Part shown: positions 24,876 through 33,193 of the stretch, one piece after another
Position numbering within the stretch: the stretch's first letter is position 1
How the letters are laid out: every line of letters begins with the position of its first letter
NCBI GenBank assembly: GCA_947086925.1
Contig: CAMUAL010000001.1
Span: forward strand, 1-64,000
Direction: 5' to 3'
Length of the DNA: 64,000 nt
From: an uncultured Clostridia bacterium
GTDB lineage: Bacteria; Bacillota; Clostridia; Christensenellales; Pumilibacteraceae
Position numbers and translations under genes: made by a program
The notes under the pieces: generated by a model
What the model was told of the DNA's origin: nothing
What the model saw: the letters and a program-made list of their open reading frames with translations, nothing else
The model's database searches: none

Positions 24876-26312
24876 ATGATTATCGGTGCATCGACAGGTC
24901 AGATAGTCGGAATAATCGGACTTATAGTGGCAATAGTTGTAATACTTATATCGTTGTTTGCTTTAATAGCAAGCCGTTATAAAAAGTGCCCTTCCGATAA
25001 AATAATGGTTATTTACGGTAGCGTAGGCAGTAACAAAGACGGTACGAGCAGAGCCGCCAAATGTATTCACGGCGGCGCGAGTTTTGTAATGCCGTTCTTT
25101 CAGGCATACAGCTTTTTGGATTTGACGCCCATATCCATAAGCGTAGACCTTAAAAACGCGCTGAGCCGTCAGAACATACGTATCGACGTTCCGAGCGTAT
25201 TCACGGTAGGCATATCAACCGAGCCGGGAGTTATGCAGAACGCCGCCGAACGACTTCTCGGATTAAAGCTCAACGACATACAGGATTTGGCAAAAGATAT
25301 TATACTCGGTCAGTTGCGTCTTGTTATCGCTCTTATGGATATAGAAGAAATCAACACCGACCGCGATAAGTTCTTAGAGGCGGTATCGCGTAACGTAGAG
25401 GGCGAACTCAAAAAGATAGGCTTGCGTCTTATAAACGTAAACGTAACCGACATAAACGACGAATCGGGCTACATCGAGGCTCTCGGTAAAGAGGCGGCGG
25501 CAAAGGCAATAAACGATGCAAAACGCAGTGTTGCCGAGAAGAACCGCGACGGTAGCATAGGCGAGGCAAACGCCGTGCGCGACGAGAGAATAGAAGTTGC
25601 GTCGGCAAACTCCACCGCAGTAGAGGGCGAAAACGAATCGCAGGCAAAGATAAGCCAAAGTAACGCACGTCGCCGTCAGATAGAGGCGGAAGCCGAACGC
25701 GTGGCGTCGGTAGCCGAAATGATTGCCGAAGCAAACGCGAAACGCGAAGCGTACAAAGCCGAGCAAGAGGCCGAAATCGCACGTGCCGAGCGTGAAAAGA
25801 GCACTTTGGAAGCTGACGTAATAGTTAAGCAGGAAATCGAAAAACGCAAGCTCGAACTTCAAGCCGAAGCCGAGGCGGAAATGGTACGCCGTAAGGCAAA
25901 AGGCGAGGCGGACGCTATTAAAGCAATGAAAGAGGCGGAAGCGCAAGGTATGTTCGAAGTGCTTTCTAAGCAGGCGCTCGGCTTTGAAAAGCTTGTTAAA
26001 GCCGCGGGCGGCACTGCCGACGATGCGGTTAAAATGCTTATATCCGATAAACTCGAACAGCTTGTCGCAACTCAGGTCGAGGCGGTTAAGGGAATCAATA
26101 TCGACAAAGTTACCGTTTGGGATTCCATGGGCGGTAAAGACGGCGAATCAACTACCGCAAACTTTATTTCGAGCATGCTCAAAGCCGTTCCTCCGCTTAA
26201 CGAAGTGTTTAAAATGTCGGGTATGAAACTTCCCGAATACTTAGGTAAGGTAGAGGACGGCGTGCCGCAGATTGCCGAGAAATCAACCGCAAAATCCGCC
26301 AAAAAGCAATAA
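24876..26312 (+). CDS. floT: Flotillin-like SPFH protein
   Basis: 478 residues. A membrane-inserted N-terminus (about 10-32) is followed by an SPFH/Band-7 domain (about 35-215), a long Ala/Glu-rich coiled coil with EAxAER-type heptads (about 220-370), and a C-terminal region ending with a lysine-rich tail. This is the flotillin (FloT/YuaG) layout; such proteins form oligomers in the inner membrane, gather lipids and protein complexes, and affect fluidity, secretion and signalling. The NfeD partner is encoded just upstream. GGAGA precedes the ATG at 24876. FloA-type proteins lack the long helical part, so the FloT name is preferred, with moderate certainty. Confidence 0.93.
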   Translation: MIIGASTGQIVGIIGLIVAIVVILISLFALIASRYKKCPSDKIMVIYGSVGSNKDGTSRAAKCIHGGASFVMPFFQAYSFLDLTPISISVDLKNALSRQNIRIDVPSVFTVGISTEPGVMQNAAERLLGLKLNDIQDLAKDIILGQLRLVIALMDIEEINTDRDKFLEAVSRNVEGELKKIGLRLINVNVTDINDESGYIEALGKEAAAKAINDAKRSVAEKNRDGSIGEANAVRDERIEVASANSTAVEGENESQAKISQSNARRRQIEAEAERVASVAEMIAEANAKREAYKAEQEAEIARAEREKSTLEADVIVKQEIEKRKLELQAEAEAEMVRRKAKGEADAIKAMKEAEAQGMFEVLSKQALGFEKLVKAAGGTADDAVKMLISDKLEQLVATQVEAVKGINIDKVTVWDSMGGKDGESTTANFISSMLKAVPPLNEVFKMSGMKLPEYLGKVEDGVPQIAEKSTAKSAKKQ

Positions 26313-26349
26313 TTGAAACAAGCTTGCTATAAATAAGTTAATTTTATAC

Positions 26350-26378
26350 TTGACAAATGTGATAAAACGGTGTACAAT
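26350..26378 (+). promoter_or_regulatory. Promoter of the zinc-ribbon gene
   Basis: TTGACA (26350-26355), 17 bp, TACAAT (26373-26378). The untranslated leader is about 80 nt. Confidence 0.75.
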
Positions 26379-26467
26379 TTTCTATAAGGAAACGAGCAAG
26401 TCAATTTCGCAGACCCCTTATTAAATTGCCTTATGACTTTCCAATCTAATAGGAGGTTATAGCGAGG

Positions 26468-26638
26468 ATGGCAGATAAAATCTTGACTTGCAAGGATTGC
26501 GGCAAAGAATTTACATTCACCGAGGGCGAGCAAGCATTCTATGCAGAAAAAGGCTTTACTAATGAGCCTGCGCGTTGTCCCGAATGTCGCAAAGCACGTA
26601 AAGCGGCTCGTAAGAATAACGAGCAGCACAATGCATAG
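26468..26638 (+). CDS. Small zinc-ribbon protein (zf-trcl type)
   Basis: 56 residues, too short for most gene finders' default cut-offs. Two CxxC knuckles (Cys8-Cys11 and Cys37-Cys40) flank the motif GEQAFYAEKGFTNEPARCP, which is characteristic of the 'probable zinc-ribbon' family found in Clostridia and other groups. The C-terminus is very basic (RKARKAARKNN), suggesting nucleic-acid binding; the biological role is not known. It has its own near-consensus promoter (26350-26378) and a strong terminator (26706-26740), so it forms a one-gene unit. The ATG at 26468 follows AGGAGG with a longer than usual spacing and GCGAGG immediately before it. Confidence 0.9.
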   Translation: MADKILTCKDCGKEFTFTEGEQAFYAEKGFTNEPARCPECRKARKAARKNNEQHNA

Positions 26639-26705
26639 TTAGCCAAAACTCCGCTCCCTGCTAAGACAAAGTATCAAAGGGGGACCGAGTACAAACTTCA
26701 AACCC

Positions 26706-26740
26706 AAAAGACGGTTCGATAATATCGAATCGTCTTTTTG
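26706..26740 (+). terminator. Terminator of the zinc-ribbon gene
   Basis: A 15-bp stem (26706-26720 with 26724-26738, one G-U) with a 3-nt loop and T5. Confidence 0.9.
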
Positions 26741-26800
26741 CTTACGGTTGTATTTAGTTCGTTGCACGTAAATGTGTTTATATTTAAAACACAAAAAGGA

Positions 26801-26829
26801 TTGATTTTTGTGTCCCGTTATGGTAGAAT
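26801..26829 (+). promoter_or_regulatory. Promoter of the aminotransferase gene
   Basis: TTGATT (26801-26806), 17 bp, TAGAAT (26824-26829) preceded by TGG (extended -10). Confidence 0.6.
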
Positions 26830-26967
26830 ATAAAAAACTATACTTTTTTACGGTTTGAAGTCAAGGCAAAATCCGTTTAAACAGTTTAGGGTTTTACATC
26901 AACGGAAAAGCCGCTTTAACATAATCGCGGCTTGATATTAAAAAACGGAGGCAATTCGATTACTTAT

Positions 26968-28173
26968 ATGACGGGCATAGCACAAAGAGCGCAACGGGTA
27001 TCTCCGTCGCTTACACTCGAAATCACTGCAAAGGCAAAAAAAATGCGGGCGGATGGCAAACCGGTCGTATCGTTCGGTGCGGGAGAACCCGACTTCAACA
27101 CTCCCGAATACATAGTAAAAGCGGCGGAATACGCGCTCGATTGCGGCATGACAAAGTACACGCCCGCGTCGGGAACGGAAGGACTCAAAAAAGCCATAGC
27201 GCATAAATTCGCCGTCGACAACAACTTGCATTACGACGCAAACGAAATAGTTGTGTCAAACGGTGCAAAACATTCGCTTTATAACGCGTTTTTATCGATT
27301 GTCAATCCTTCTGACGAGGTTATAATTCCCGCGCCTTATTGGCTTACTTATCCCGAGCTTGTCAAGCTGTGCGAAGGCGTTCCCGTATTCGTTCATACCA
27401 AAGCGGAAAACAACTTTAAAATGACACCCGACGAGTTGCGCGGCGCAATAACAAATAAGACCAAAGCGGTGCTTATAAACAACCCCTGCAACCCTACGGG
27501 CGCGGTATACACAAAAAGCGAACTGTGCGCGCTTGCCGAGGTTTTAAGTAATGTCGACGTTTACATTATATCCGACGAGATTTACGAAAAGCTTATGTAC
27601 GAGGGCGGCGGGTATTACTCGATTGCACAGTATTCGGAAGATATAAAAAAGCGCACTATTGTGGTAAACGGCGTATCGAAAACCTATTCCATGACGGGTT
27701 GGCGCATAGGCTACACGGCGAGCAGTGCCGAAATCGCAAAGGCAATGTCGAGCATGCAAAGTCACACAACATCCAATCCCAATACGATTGCGCAGTACGC
27801 CGCGCAGGAAGCATATATGCACTCCGAGGGAGAAAGCTTTTTGGCGGGAATGAAATCCACGTTCGACACACGCCGCAAGCTTATGATAGGCGAACTCGAA
27901 AAAATCGACAAGCTGAGCATAATCAAGCCGCAAGGTGCGTTTTACGTTATGGTAAACGTATCAAAGCTGTTTAAAAAGACCACGGCGGGCGGCGCGAAGC
28001 TTAAAACCGCGTATGATGTTGCCACCGCGTTGCTTAACGAAAAAATGGTTGCGTCTATACCGTGCGAGTCGTTCGGTGCGCCCGAGTATCTGCGCCTCAG
28101 TTATGCAATAAGCAACGAGGACATAAAAATCGGCTTAAAGCGCATAGCCGAATTTGTATCGGAAGTTAAGTAG
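26968..28173 (+). CDS. Class I pyridoxal-phosphate aminotransferase (aspartate type)
   Basis: Transfers an amino group between aspartate or an aromatic amino acid and 2-oxoglutarate. 401 residues from the ATG at 26968. NNPCNPTG at 171-178, the ISDEIYEKL strand, and SKTYSMTGWRIGY with the cofactor lysine at 238 place it in the Ibeta aspartate/prephenate aminotransferase group (AspB/AspC type). The start is not certain: the GGAGG at 26947 is about 16 nt from this ATG; an ATT at 26959 would have ideal spacing. With pheA in the same window, a role in the last step of phenylalanine or tyrosine synthesis is possible but unproved. Confidence 0.92.
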   Translation: MTGIAQRAQRVSPSLTLEITAKAKKMRADGKPVVSFGAGEPDFNTPEYIVKAAEYALDCGMTKYTPASGTEGLKKAIAHKFAVDNNLHYDANEIVVSNGAKHSLYNAFLSIVNPSDEVIIPAPYWLTYPELVKLCEGVPVFVHTKAENNFKMTPDELRGAITNKTKAVLINNPCNPTGAVYTKSELCALAEVLSNVDVYIISDEIYEKLMYEGGGYYSIAQYSEDIKKRTIVVNGVSKTYSMTGWRIGYTASSAEIAKAMSSMQSHTTSNPNTIAQYAAQEAYMHSEGESFLAGMKSTFDTRRKLMIGELEKIDKLSIIKPQGAFYVMVNVSKLFKKTTAGGAKLKTAYDVATALLNEKMVASIPCESFGAPEYLRLSYAISNEDIKIGLKRIAEFVSEVK

Positions 28174-28224
28174 CCGCAATAATAAATTAAGCGGCTGTAA
28201 TGAGAAGTTAAGCAGCCGCAATAA
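28162..28224 (+). repeat. Duplicated 21-bp segment at the aminotransferase 3' end
   Basis: The 21 bp at 28162-28182, which include the stop codon, recur at 28204-28224 with one mismatch; the period is 42 bp. AGCCGC/GCGGCT arms can also pair to a hairpin. Confidence 0.8.
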
Positions 28225-28296
28225 AAAGAACACGATTTTCAATCGGAAAACCGATTAAAAAATAAAATCGCCGAAAACGGCAAAAAGGAGAGTATT

Positions 28297-28689
28297 ATGA
28301 TAGAACTCATTTATGGGGCAAAGGGCACGGGCAAAACTCAGCGCATTATAGAGAAAGCCAACAAAAAGGTCGAAGAAACAAAAGGGAACGTAGTTTTTAT
28401 CACGCCCGTAGATAAGTACAGTCTTGATATAAGCAACAACATCCGCTTTGTCGTTACGGCCGAGTACGGAATAAGCAAGGCGTGCGGACTTGCGGCGTTT
28501 ATTAAGGGCATGATTGCGGGTAATTCCGATATAAGCGATTTTTACATAGACGGAATGGCGCGCATAGGCGAAATCGACCCCGTGGAATTTATACCCGTTC
28601 TCGACGATATATCCACTCGTTACAACGTGAACTTTACCGTTACCGTAAGCATGGCGGAAGTTCCCGCAAAACTCAAAAGATACATTTAA
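28297..28689 (+). CDS. P-loop ATPase-like protein, unknown function
   Basis: 130 residues, a compact cytoplasmic protein. GAKGTGKT (7-14) is a Walker A motif directly after the first strand. The following sequence, with an aspartate-containing 'VVFITP' strand and 'RFVVTAEYGI', matches a conserved Clostridia family often labelled 'ATPase' or misannotated as PilT-like. No Walker B aspartate pair is obvious (DDIS at about 105 is a candidate). The length is much shorter than motor ATPases. AAGGAGAG precedes the ATG. It sits between an aminotransferase and threonine synthase without an evident functional link. Confidence 0.8.
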   Translation: MIELIYGAKGTGKTQRIIEKANKKVEETKGNVVFITPVDKYSLDISNNIRFVVTAEYGISKACGLAAFIKGMIAGNSDISDFYIDGMARIGEIDPVEFIPVLDDISTRYNVNFTVTVSMAEVPAKLKRYI

Positions 28690-28757
28690 AAAGACGATAG
28701 CAATCGCAAAGGCAATCACGGTTTAAACTCGAAACCGAAAGGTAAAAACGGCAGACA

Positions 28758-30233
28758 ATGGAATTTTTCAGCACAAGAAACAAGAATAACACGGTAAGCG
28801 GAGCTCAGGCTATAACCAAAGGGATAAGCGACGAGGGCGGATTGTTTGTACCCGTTGCGTTTCCCAAGACGGAGCAGGACGAAATAGAGTCGTTCTGCGG
28901 TGCGGACTATGCGACTTCGGCGGCAAAAATAATAGGCAAATTTCTGCCCGAGCTTACTTGTCTTGCCGATTACACGCGTCTTGCATACGAAAAATTCGAC
29001 GGCGACCCCGCTCCCGTCGTTAAGCTCGACGACGGACTGTACGTAATGGAACTGTGGCACGGACCGACTCATGCGTTTAAAGACATTGCGCTCACGTTGC
29101 TTCCTTACCTTCTTACCGGAAGTAAAAAGCTTCTCGGCAATAGCAACATAACGCTTATACCCGTAGCCACAAGCGGCGATACGGGCAAAGCCGCGCTCGA
29201 AGGCTTTAAAAACGTAGACGGCACGGGCGTTGCGGTGTTCTATCCGCAGGGGGGAGTATCGGAACTGCAACAGCTGCAAATGATTACCACCGAAGGGGAC
29301 AACGTGTTCGTTTCGGCTGTGCACGGCAATTTCGACGACGCTCAGACCGCAGTTAAAAAAGCATTCACCGATTCGGAGCTCAACGCCGAGCTTAAAAAAG
29401 CGGGCATAGAGCTTTCGTCGGCAAATTCCATAAATTTCGGTCGTCTTGCGCCGCAGATTACTTACTACTTTACCGCATATGCCGATTTGCTCGACGGCGG
29501 GCAGATTAAGTACGGCGACAAGGTGGACTTCTGCGTTCCGAGCGGAAATTTCGGCGATATACTTGCGGGTTACTATGCGCGCAAAATGGGACTCCCCATA
29601 GGCAGGCTTATATGCGCGTCTAACATAAACAACGTATTGTGCGATTTTATACGCACCGGCAAATACGATGCCCGGCGCGAGTTTAAAAAAACCACTTCTC
29701 CGAGTATGGATATTCTCGTATCGTCCAACTTAGAGCGTCTTATTTTCGATTTAAGCGGCTGTGACGATAAATCCACTGCGCAGAGAATGACGGAGCTTAA
29801 AGAAAAGGGTGTGTACTCTATTACAAAGCCCGAGCTTGACGCAATGCGGAAAGTTTTTGCGGCGGATTATGCAACCGAGCGCGACGTTGCCGAAATCACC
29901 GAAAAATATTTCGACGAATACGGCTACATTATAGACCCTCATACGGCTGTTGCCGCGGCGGTTGCCGATAAATGCGCAGAGGAAAATCCCGTGGTTATTT
30001 TGTCTACGGCGTCGCCTCATAAGTTTGCGGCAAGCGTGCTTGAATACATAGGCGAAACGCCTACGGGGAACGAAGTGAAAGATTTGAAACTGCTCGAAGA
30101 CGTTACGGCGTTGCCTGTGCCCGATTCGCTTATAAATTTGCCGAAAAAGGAAAAACTCTTTACGGGCAGTGTGGAAATCGAGCAGGTGAATACGGTAATA
30201 AAAAGTTTTGCGGAAAAGCTTAAACATAATTGA
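28758..30233 (+). CDS. thrC: Threonine synthase
   Basis: Converts O-phosphohomoserine to threonine using pyridoxal phosphate. 491 residues, the long (yeast/E. coli-like) subgroup. The N-terminus has 'STRNKNNTVSGAQAITKGISDEGGLFVP', and the cofactor lysine is Lys108 in HAFKDIAL. The phosphate-binding loop is VATSGDTGKAALEG, and PSGNFGDILAGYYA is the second substrate/cofactor segment. No thrB or hom gene is adjacent, unlike in many genomes. A weak AAAGGTAAAAACGGC precedes the ATG at 28758. trpS follows 43 bp on and may be co-transcribed. No threonine attenuator is visible. Confidence 0.96.
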   Translation: MEFFSTRNKNNTVSGAQAITKGISDEGGLFVPVAFPKTEQDEIESFCGADYATSAAKIIGKFLPELTCLADYTRLAYEKFDGDPAPVVKLDDGLYVMELWHGPTHAFKDIALTLLPYLLTGSKKLLGNSNITLIPVATSGDTGKAALEGFKNVDGTGVAVFYPQGGVSELQQLQMITTEGDNVFVSAVHGNFDDAQTAVKKAFTDSELNAELKKAGIELSSANSINFGRLAPQITYYFTAYADLLDGGQIKYGDKVDFCVPSGNFGDILAGYYARKMGLPIGRLICASNINNVLCDFIRTGKYDARREFKKTTSPSMDILVSSNLERLIFDLSGCDDKSTAQRMTELKEKGVYSITKPELDAMRKVFAADYATERDVAEITEKYFDEYGYIIDPHTAVAAAVADKCAEENPVVILSTASPHKFAASVLEYIGETPTGNEVKDLKLLEDVTALPVPDSLINLPKKEKLFTGSVEIEQVNTVIKSFAEKLKHN

Positions 30234-30276
30234 AGTCGGAACAATAATCAAACCGAACAAAAAAGGGCATTAAGCA

Positions 30277-31290
30277 ATGAACGAAGCTAAGGAAAAGAAA
30301 AAAGTAATATTCAGTGCGGTTAAGCCGACCGGCATGCCGACGCTCGGCAGCTATGCGGGTGCGCTGAAAAATTGGCTTAAAATGCAGGAGGATTACGACT
30401 GTTTTTATTGCGTTGCCGATTTACACAGCATAACCGTAACTTTGAATCCCGCCGATTTCAGACGCAATACGCTCGAACTTTTGGCAATGTATATAGCGTT
30501 GGGACTCGACCCCGAAAAATGCACTCTGTTTTTGCAGTCGCATGTTTCGGCTCATGCCGAGCTTGCGTGGGTGCTTAACTGCCACACCCAATTCGGCGAG
30601 GCGCGCCGCATGACTCAGTTTAAGGAAAAGAGCAAGTCCGCGCCCGACAACGTAAACGTGGGACTTTTCGATTATCCCGTTTTAATGGCGGCGGACATAC
30701 TTTTGTATCAGGCGGAAATAGTTCCCGTAGGACAAGACCAAAAGCAACACGTCGAGTTGGCGCGAAACATAGCTCAGCGTTTTAATAACAAGTATTCGCC
30801 CACATTCGTTCTTCCCGAACCGGTAATTCCCAAAAGCGGCGCGAAAATCTGCGGACTGCAAAATCCGCTCAAAAAAATGAGCAAGTCCGAAGATAACGCG
30901 AACAACTGCGTATATCTTGCAGACGAACCCGACGCGATTATGCGTAAATTCAAGTCGGCGGTTACCGACAGCGGCTCGTGCGTAAAATACGCTCCGACGG
31001 AAAAAGCGGGTATAAGCAATCTGCTTACCGTGTATTCCGTATTTTCGGGCGTGAGCATAGATAAAGCGGAAAAAGAGTTCGAGGGTAGCGGTTACGCCGA
31101 CTTTAAAAAGCGTGTGGGCGAAGCGGTGTGCGAATTTTTGAAACCCGTTCAGTCGGAATACAAAAGATTGCTTGCGGATAAAGGGTATCTGCAATCGGTA
31201 ATGCGTGCGGGCGCCGAAAAGGCCGCAAGGGTTGCACGCAGAACATTAAGCAAAGTTTACAGAAAGGTCGGCTTTATAGCCTTGGAGTAG
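30277..31290 (+). CDS. trpS: Tryptophanyl-tRNA synthetase
   Basis: Charges tRNA-Trp. 337 residues, class I. The HIGH-type signature is PTGMPTLGSYAGAL near the N-terminus and KMSKS is at 200-204. Between them are the GQDQKQHVELARNIA segment typical of TrpRS, and the AADILLYQ helix. The C-terminal helices are anticodon-binding. AAAAAAGGGCATTAAGCA precedes the ATG. It shares a likely transcript with thrC upstream and DUF5685 downstream (10-bp gap). There is no T-box in front of it, unlike many Bacillota trpS genes. Confidence 0.97.
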   Translation: MNEAKEKKKVIFSAVKPTGMPTLGSYAGALKNWLKMQEDYDCFYCVADLHSITVTLNPADFRRNTLELLAMYIALGLDPEKCTLFLQSHVSAHAELAWVLNCHTQFGEARRMTQFKEKSKSAPDNVNVGLFDYPVLMAADILLYQAEIVPVGQDQKQHVELARNIAQRFNNKYSPTFVLPEPVIPKSGAKICGLQNPLKKMSKSEDNANNCVYLADEPDAIMRKFKSAVTDSGSCVKYAPTEKAGISNLLTVYSVFSGVSIDKAEKEFEGSGYADFKKRVGEAVCEFLKPVQSEYKRLLADKGYLQSVMRAGAEKAARVARRTLSKVYRKVGFIALE

Positions 31291-31300
31291 GAGAAAGATT

Positions 31301-32167
31301 TTGTACGGATATGTTGTGCCGATAAAAAACGAGCTCGGACAAGGCGACTTCGGACTTTACCGCGCGTTTTACTGCGGAATATGTAAGTCTACGGGTAAAA
31401 TGTTCGGGCAGATGCCGCGCTTTACCACTAACTACGATATGGTTTTTTTGAGCGTATTACTGCACGACTATACAAAACAGGAAGTGCGATTCTCGAACGA
31501 GGGGTGTATACTTAGTCCGCGAAAAAAAACAATCGTTCTCGGAAACTGCCTTTTCGATAAAATCGTTGCCGCAAATATCATACTCAGCTACAATAAGGCT
31601 CTCGACGACGTGACGGACGGCGGCGGCGTAAAAAAACGCGCGGCATTGCGAATGCTTAAAAAGCATTACAAGTCGGCGGCGGCAATGTTGCCCGAAATCG
31701 ACGCAATAGTAACCGAGCAATACGCAAAACTGCGCGAGTACGAAAAACAGAACTTCTCGGGAGTGGACAGAGTGGCGGACTGCTTTGCCGATATGCTCGG
31801 CAGGATAGGCGCATTTCTTGCTCAAACGCAAGAAGAAAATTTCGTTAAGCTGTTGTATAACGTGGGCAAATTCGTTTATCTTGCCGACGCGGTAGACGAC
31901 CTTGACGATGACTTCAAAAAGAAAAGATACAATCCGCTTATAGCGCGGTTCGGAAACTATACTTCCAGAAAGCAGTTTATATCCGACAACCGCGCCGAAC
32001 TCACATTTATGCTTGCAAGCGCGGTGAATCGCGCAATAGAATGTTTTAACGGTATGGTCTTTACGGGCGCGAGCGACCTTCTGAAAAATATTCTTTATAA
32101 AGGGCTGAGGAGCAAGTGCGACGAGCTTTTAAGCAGCGAAAAAAAACTTCCCGCGCCGAAGATTTGA
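31301..32167 (+). CDS. DUF5685 family protein
   Basis: 288 residues, mostly helical and without membrane segments. The N-terminus 'YGYVVPIKNELGQGDFGLYRAFYCGICKS.GK.FG...R' is the signature of DUF5685, with a CGIC pair that may bind metal. Two aspartate-rich helices, YNKALDDVTDGG (about 96-107) and YLADAVDDLDDDFKKKRYNP (about 198-217), recall metal-binding motifs of isoprenoid-type enzymes, but no such activity has been shown for this family as far as I know. The start is TTG at 31301, supported by TAGGAGAAAG 8 nt before it; an ATG is not available nearby. It is 10 bp after trpS and precedes a DnaJ-like gene, as in many Clostridia. Confidence 0.85.
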   Translation: MYGYVVPIKNELGQGDFGLYRAFYCGICKSTGKMFGQMPRFTTNYDMVFLSVLLHDYTKQEVRFSNEGCILSPRKKTIVLGNCLFDKIVAANIILSYNKALDDVTDGGGVKKRAALRMLKKHYKSAAAMLPEIDAIVTEQYAKLREYEKQNFSGVDRVADCFADMLGRIGAFLAQTQEENFVKLLYNVGKFVYLADAVDDLDDDFKKKRYNPLIARFGNYTSRKQFISDNRAELTFMLASAVNRAIECFNGMVFTGASDLLKNILYKGLRSKCDELLSSEKKLPAPKI

Positions 32168-32204
32168 AAACCGTTATAAAAAACACGCATTAAACACATA
32201 TATA

Positions 32205-32213
32205 TGTTATAAT
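32205..32213 (+). promoter_or_regulatory. Extended -10 element before the DnaJ-like gene
   Basis: TGTTATAAT (32205-32213) is a full extended -10; no good -35 is seen 16-18 bp upstream. The leader of about 100 nt can pair GCCGTT near 32230 with AACGGC near 32278. Confidence 0.45.
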
Positions 32214-32317
32214 CGAAAAAAGCGGGTGTGCCGTTACAAAGTCGTTTCAAATTGCATGGTATAAGTATCAATCCCGAAAACGGCAAGCGGCTAAACCCGT
32301 ATCAGTAGGAGAATAAA

Positions 32318-32929
32318 ATGAAAGACCCGTACAGTGTGCTCGGATTATCCCCCGAAACTCCCGAAGAAGAACTTAAAGCGCGTTACGAAGAACTGAAAGC
32401 CGAGTACGGCGAACAGCGTTTCAAAACGGGAGCAGAGGGCAACGAAGGCGCGCGCAAGTTAAGCGAACTCGAAGCCGCATGGAGCGAAATTTCCGCGAAG
32501 TTCGGCAAACGCGAATCGCAGGAGACGTTCGGCGACGTCGATTACGGAGAAATCGACGACCTTATAAAAAAGGGCGAATATAACGAGGCGCAAAACAAAC
32601 TCGACGAAATTACCGACCGCAATGCTCAGTGGCACTATTTGCAATCTATTATATATTACAAGCGCGAGTGGATGAACGACAGCCGTATTCAGCTTGCCGA
32701 GGCGGTTAAAATGGACCCGACTAACGAAAAGTACCGTTCCGCGCTCGAAAAGCTCGATTTGGTTATAGGGAATCCGCAAGTCGACCCGCGCACCATAGGC
32801 GCGAACGGCGAGCAACCTACGCGTCAGCAAGACAACGGGCAGGTTTGCGGCGGCAATACATTAAGCAACTGCTGTTTGGCATATCTGTGCACAGATTGTT
32901 GCTGTACTATGACGCGCTGTTGCGGTTAG
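32318..32929 (+). CDS. J-domain-like protein lacking HPD, with a cysteine-rich tail
   Basis: 203 residues. Residues 1-65 match a J domain (MKDPYSVLGLSPETPEEELKARY), but the HPD tripeptide needed to stimulate DnaK ATPase is missing; the loop reads EYGEQR. Residues 75-150 look like two tetratricopeptide-type helical pairs (LIKKGEYNEAQNKLDEI and 'QLAEAVKMDPTNEKYRSALEKL'). The C-terminal 30 residues contain nine cysteines in CxxC/CCC clusters, possibly a metal site or lipidation region. Clostridia carry related proteins, sometimes with intact HPD, next to DUF5685; a joint role is likely but undefined. GTAGGAG precedes the ATG. Confidence 0.8.
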   Translation: MKDPYSVLGLSPETPEEELKARYEELKAEYGEQRFKTGAEGNEGARKLSELEAAWSEISAKFGKRESQETFGDVDYGEIDDLIKKGEYNEAQNKLDEITDRNAQWHYLQSIIYYKREWMNDSRIQLAEAVKMDPTNEKYRSALEKLDLVIGNPQVDPRTIGANGEQPTRQQDNGQVCGGNTLSNCCLAYLCTDCCCTMTRCCG

Positions 32930-33073
32930 CAAGGCATATACGGGGCATCTCGACACTGCGTGTTCGTTGCCAATCGGTTATATATATGTAAAATACACTC
33001 TCGCGCGGGCAACGCAACCGTTGTGTCAATCCGCAACCCGTCTCCGTCGCCGTAAAAAACCCCTGCCTTAGAC

Positions 33074-33082
33074 GGGGGGGGG
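33074..33082 (+). repeat. G9 homopolymer in an intergenic spacer
   Basis: Nine G bases between the DnaJ-like and membrane protein genes, just before dispersed repeats. No promoter overlap is obvious. Confidence 0.7.
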
Positions 33083-33107
33083 ATTAAAAGGGGCGGGAAT
33101 TAAAAAG

Positions 33108-33174
33108 GACCTCTCCGCTACGGTCGAGGTGACAGTGTAGCGGCTATGCCATTCCGAGCGAAGTCGAGGAATCT
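33108..33174 (+). repeat. Dispersed palindromic repeat, family 1, two arms
   Basis: A right arm (33108-33133) and a left arm (33148-33174) of the family 1 element, close to the start of the next gene. The arms are roughly reverse complements of each other. Confidence 0.8.
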
Positions 33175-33193
33175 AAAAAAAACGAGGCGATTT

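Larger units (their letters stand above)
26639..26967 (+). other. Spacer between zinc-ribbon and aminotransferase genes
   Basis: It holds the terminator at 26706, a small GTGTTT/AAACAC dyad at 26774-26792 just before the next promoter, that promoter (26801-26829), and a leader of about 130 nt with an AAGCCGC/GCGGCTT hairpin near 26908-26933. No gene is seen. Confidence 0.6.

Noticed and set aside
28297..28689. PilT-type twitching motility ATPase
   Set aside because: The Walker A motif is shared, but the protein is far too short and lacks the Asp, Walker B and His boxes of PilT.
30234..30276. T-box or amino-acid attenuator before trpS or thrC
   Set aside because: The spacers are too short, and no T-box core motif or run of Trp/Thr codons is present.
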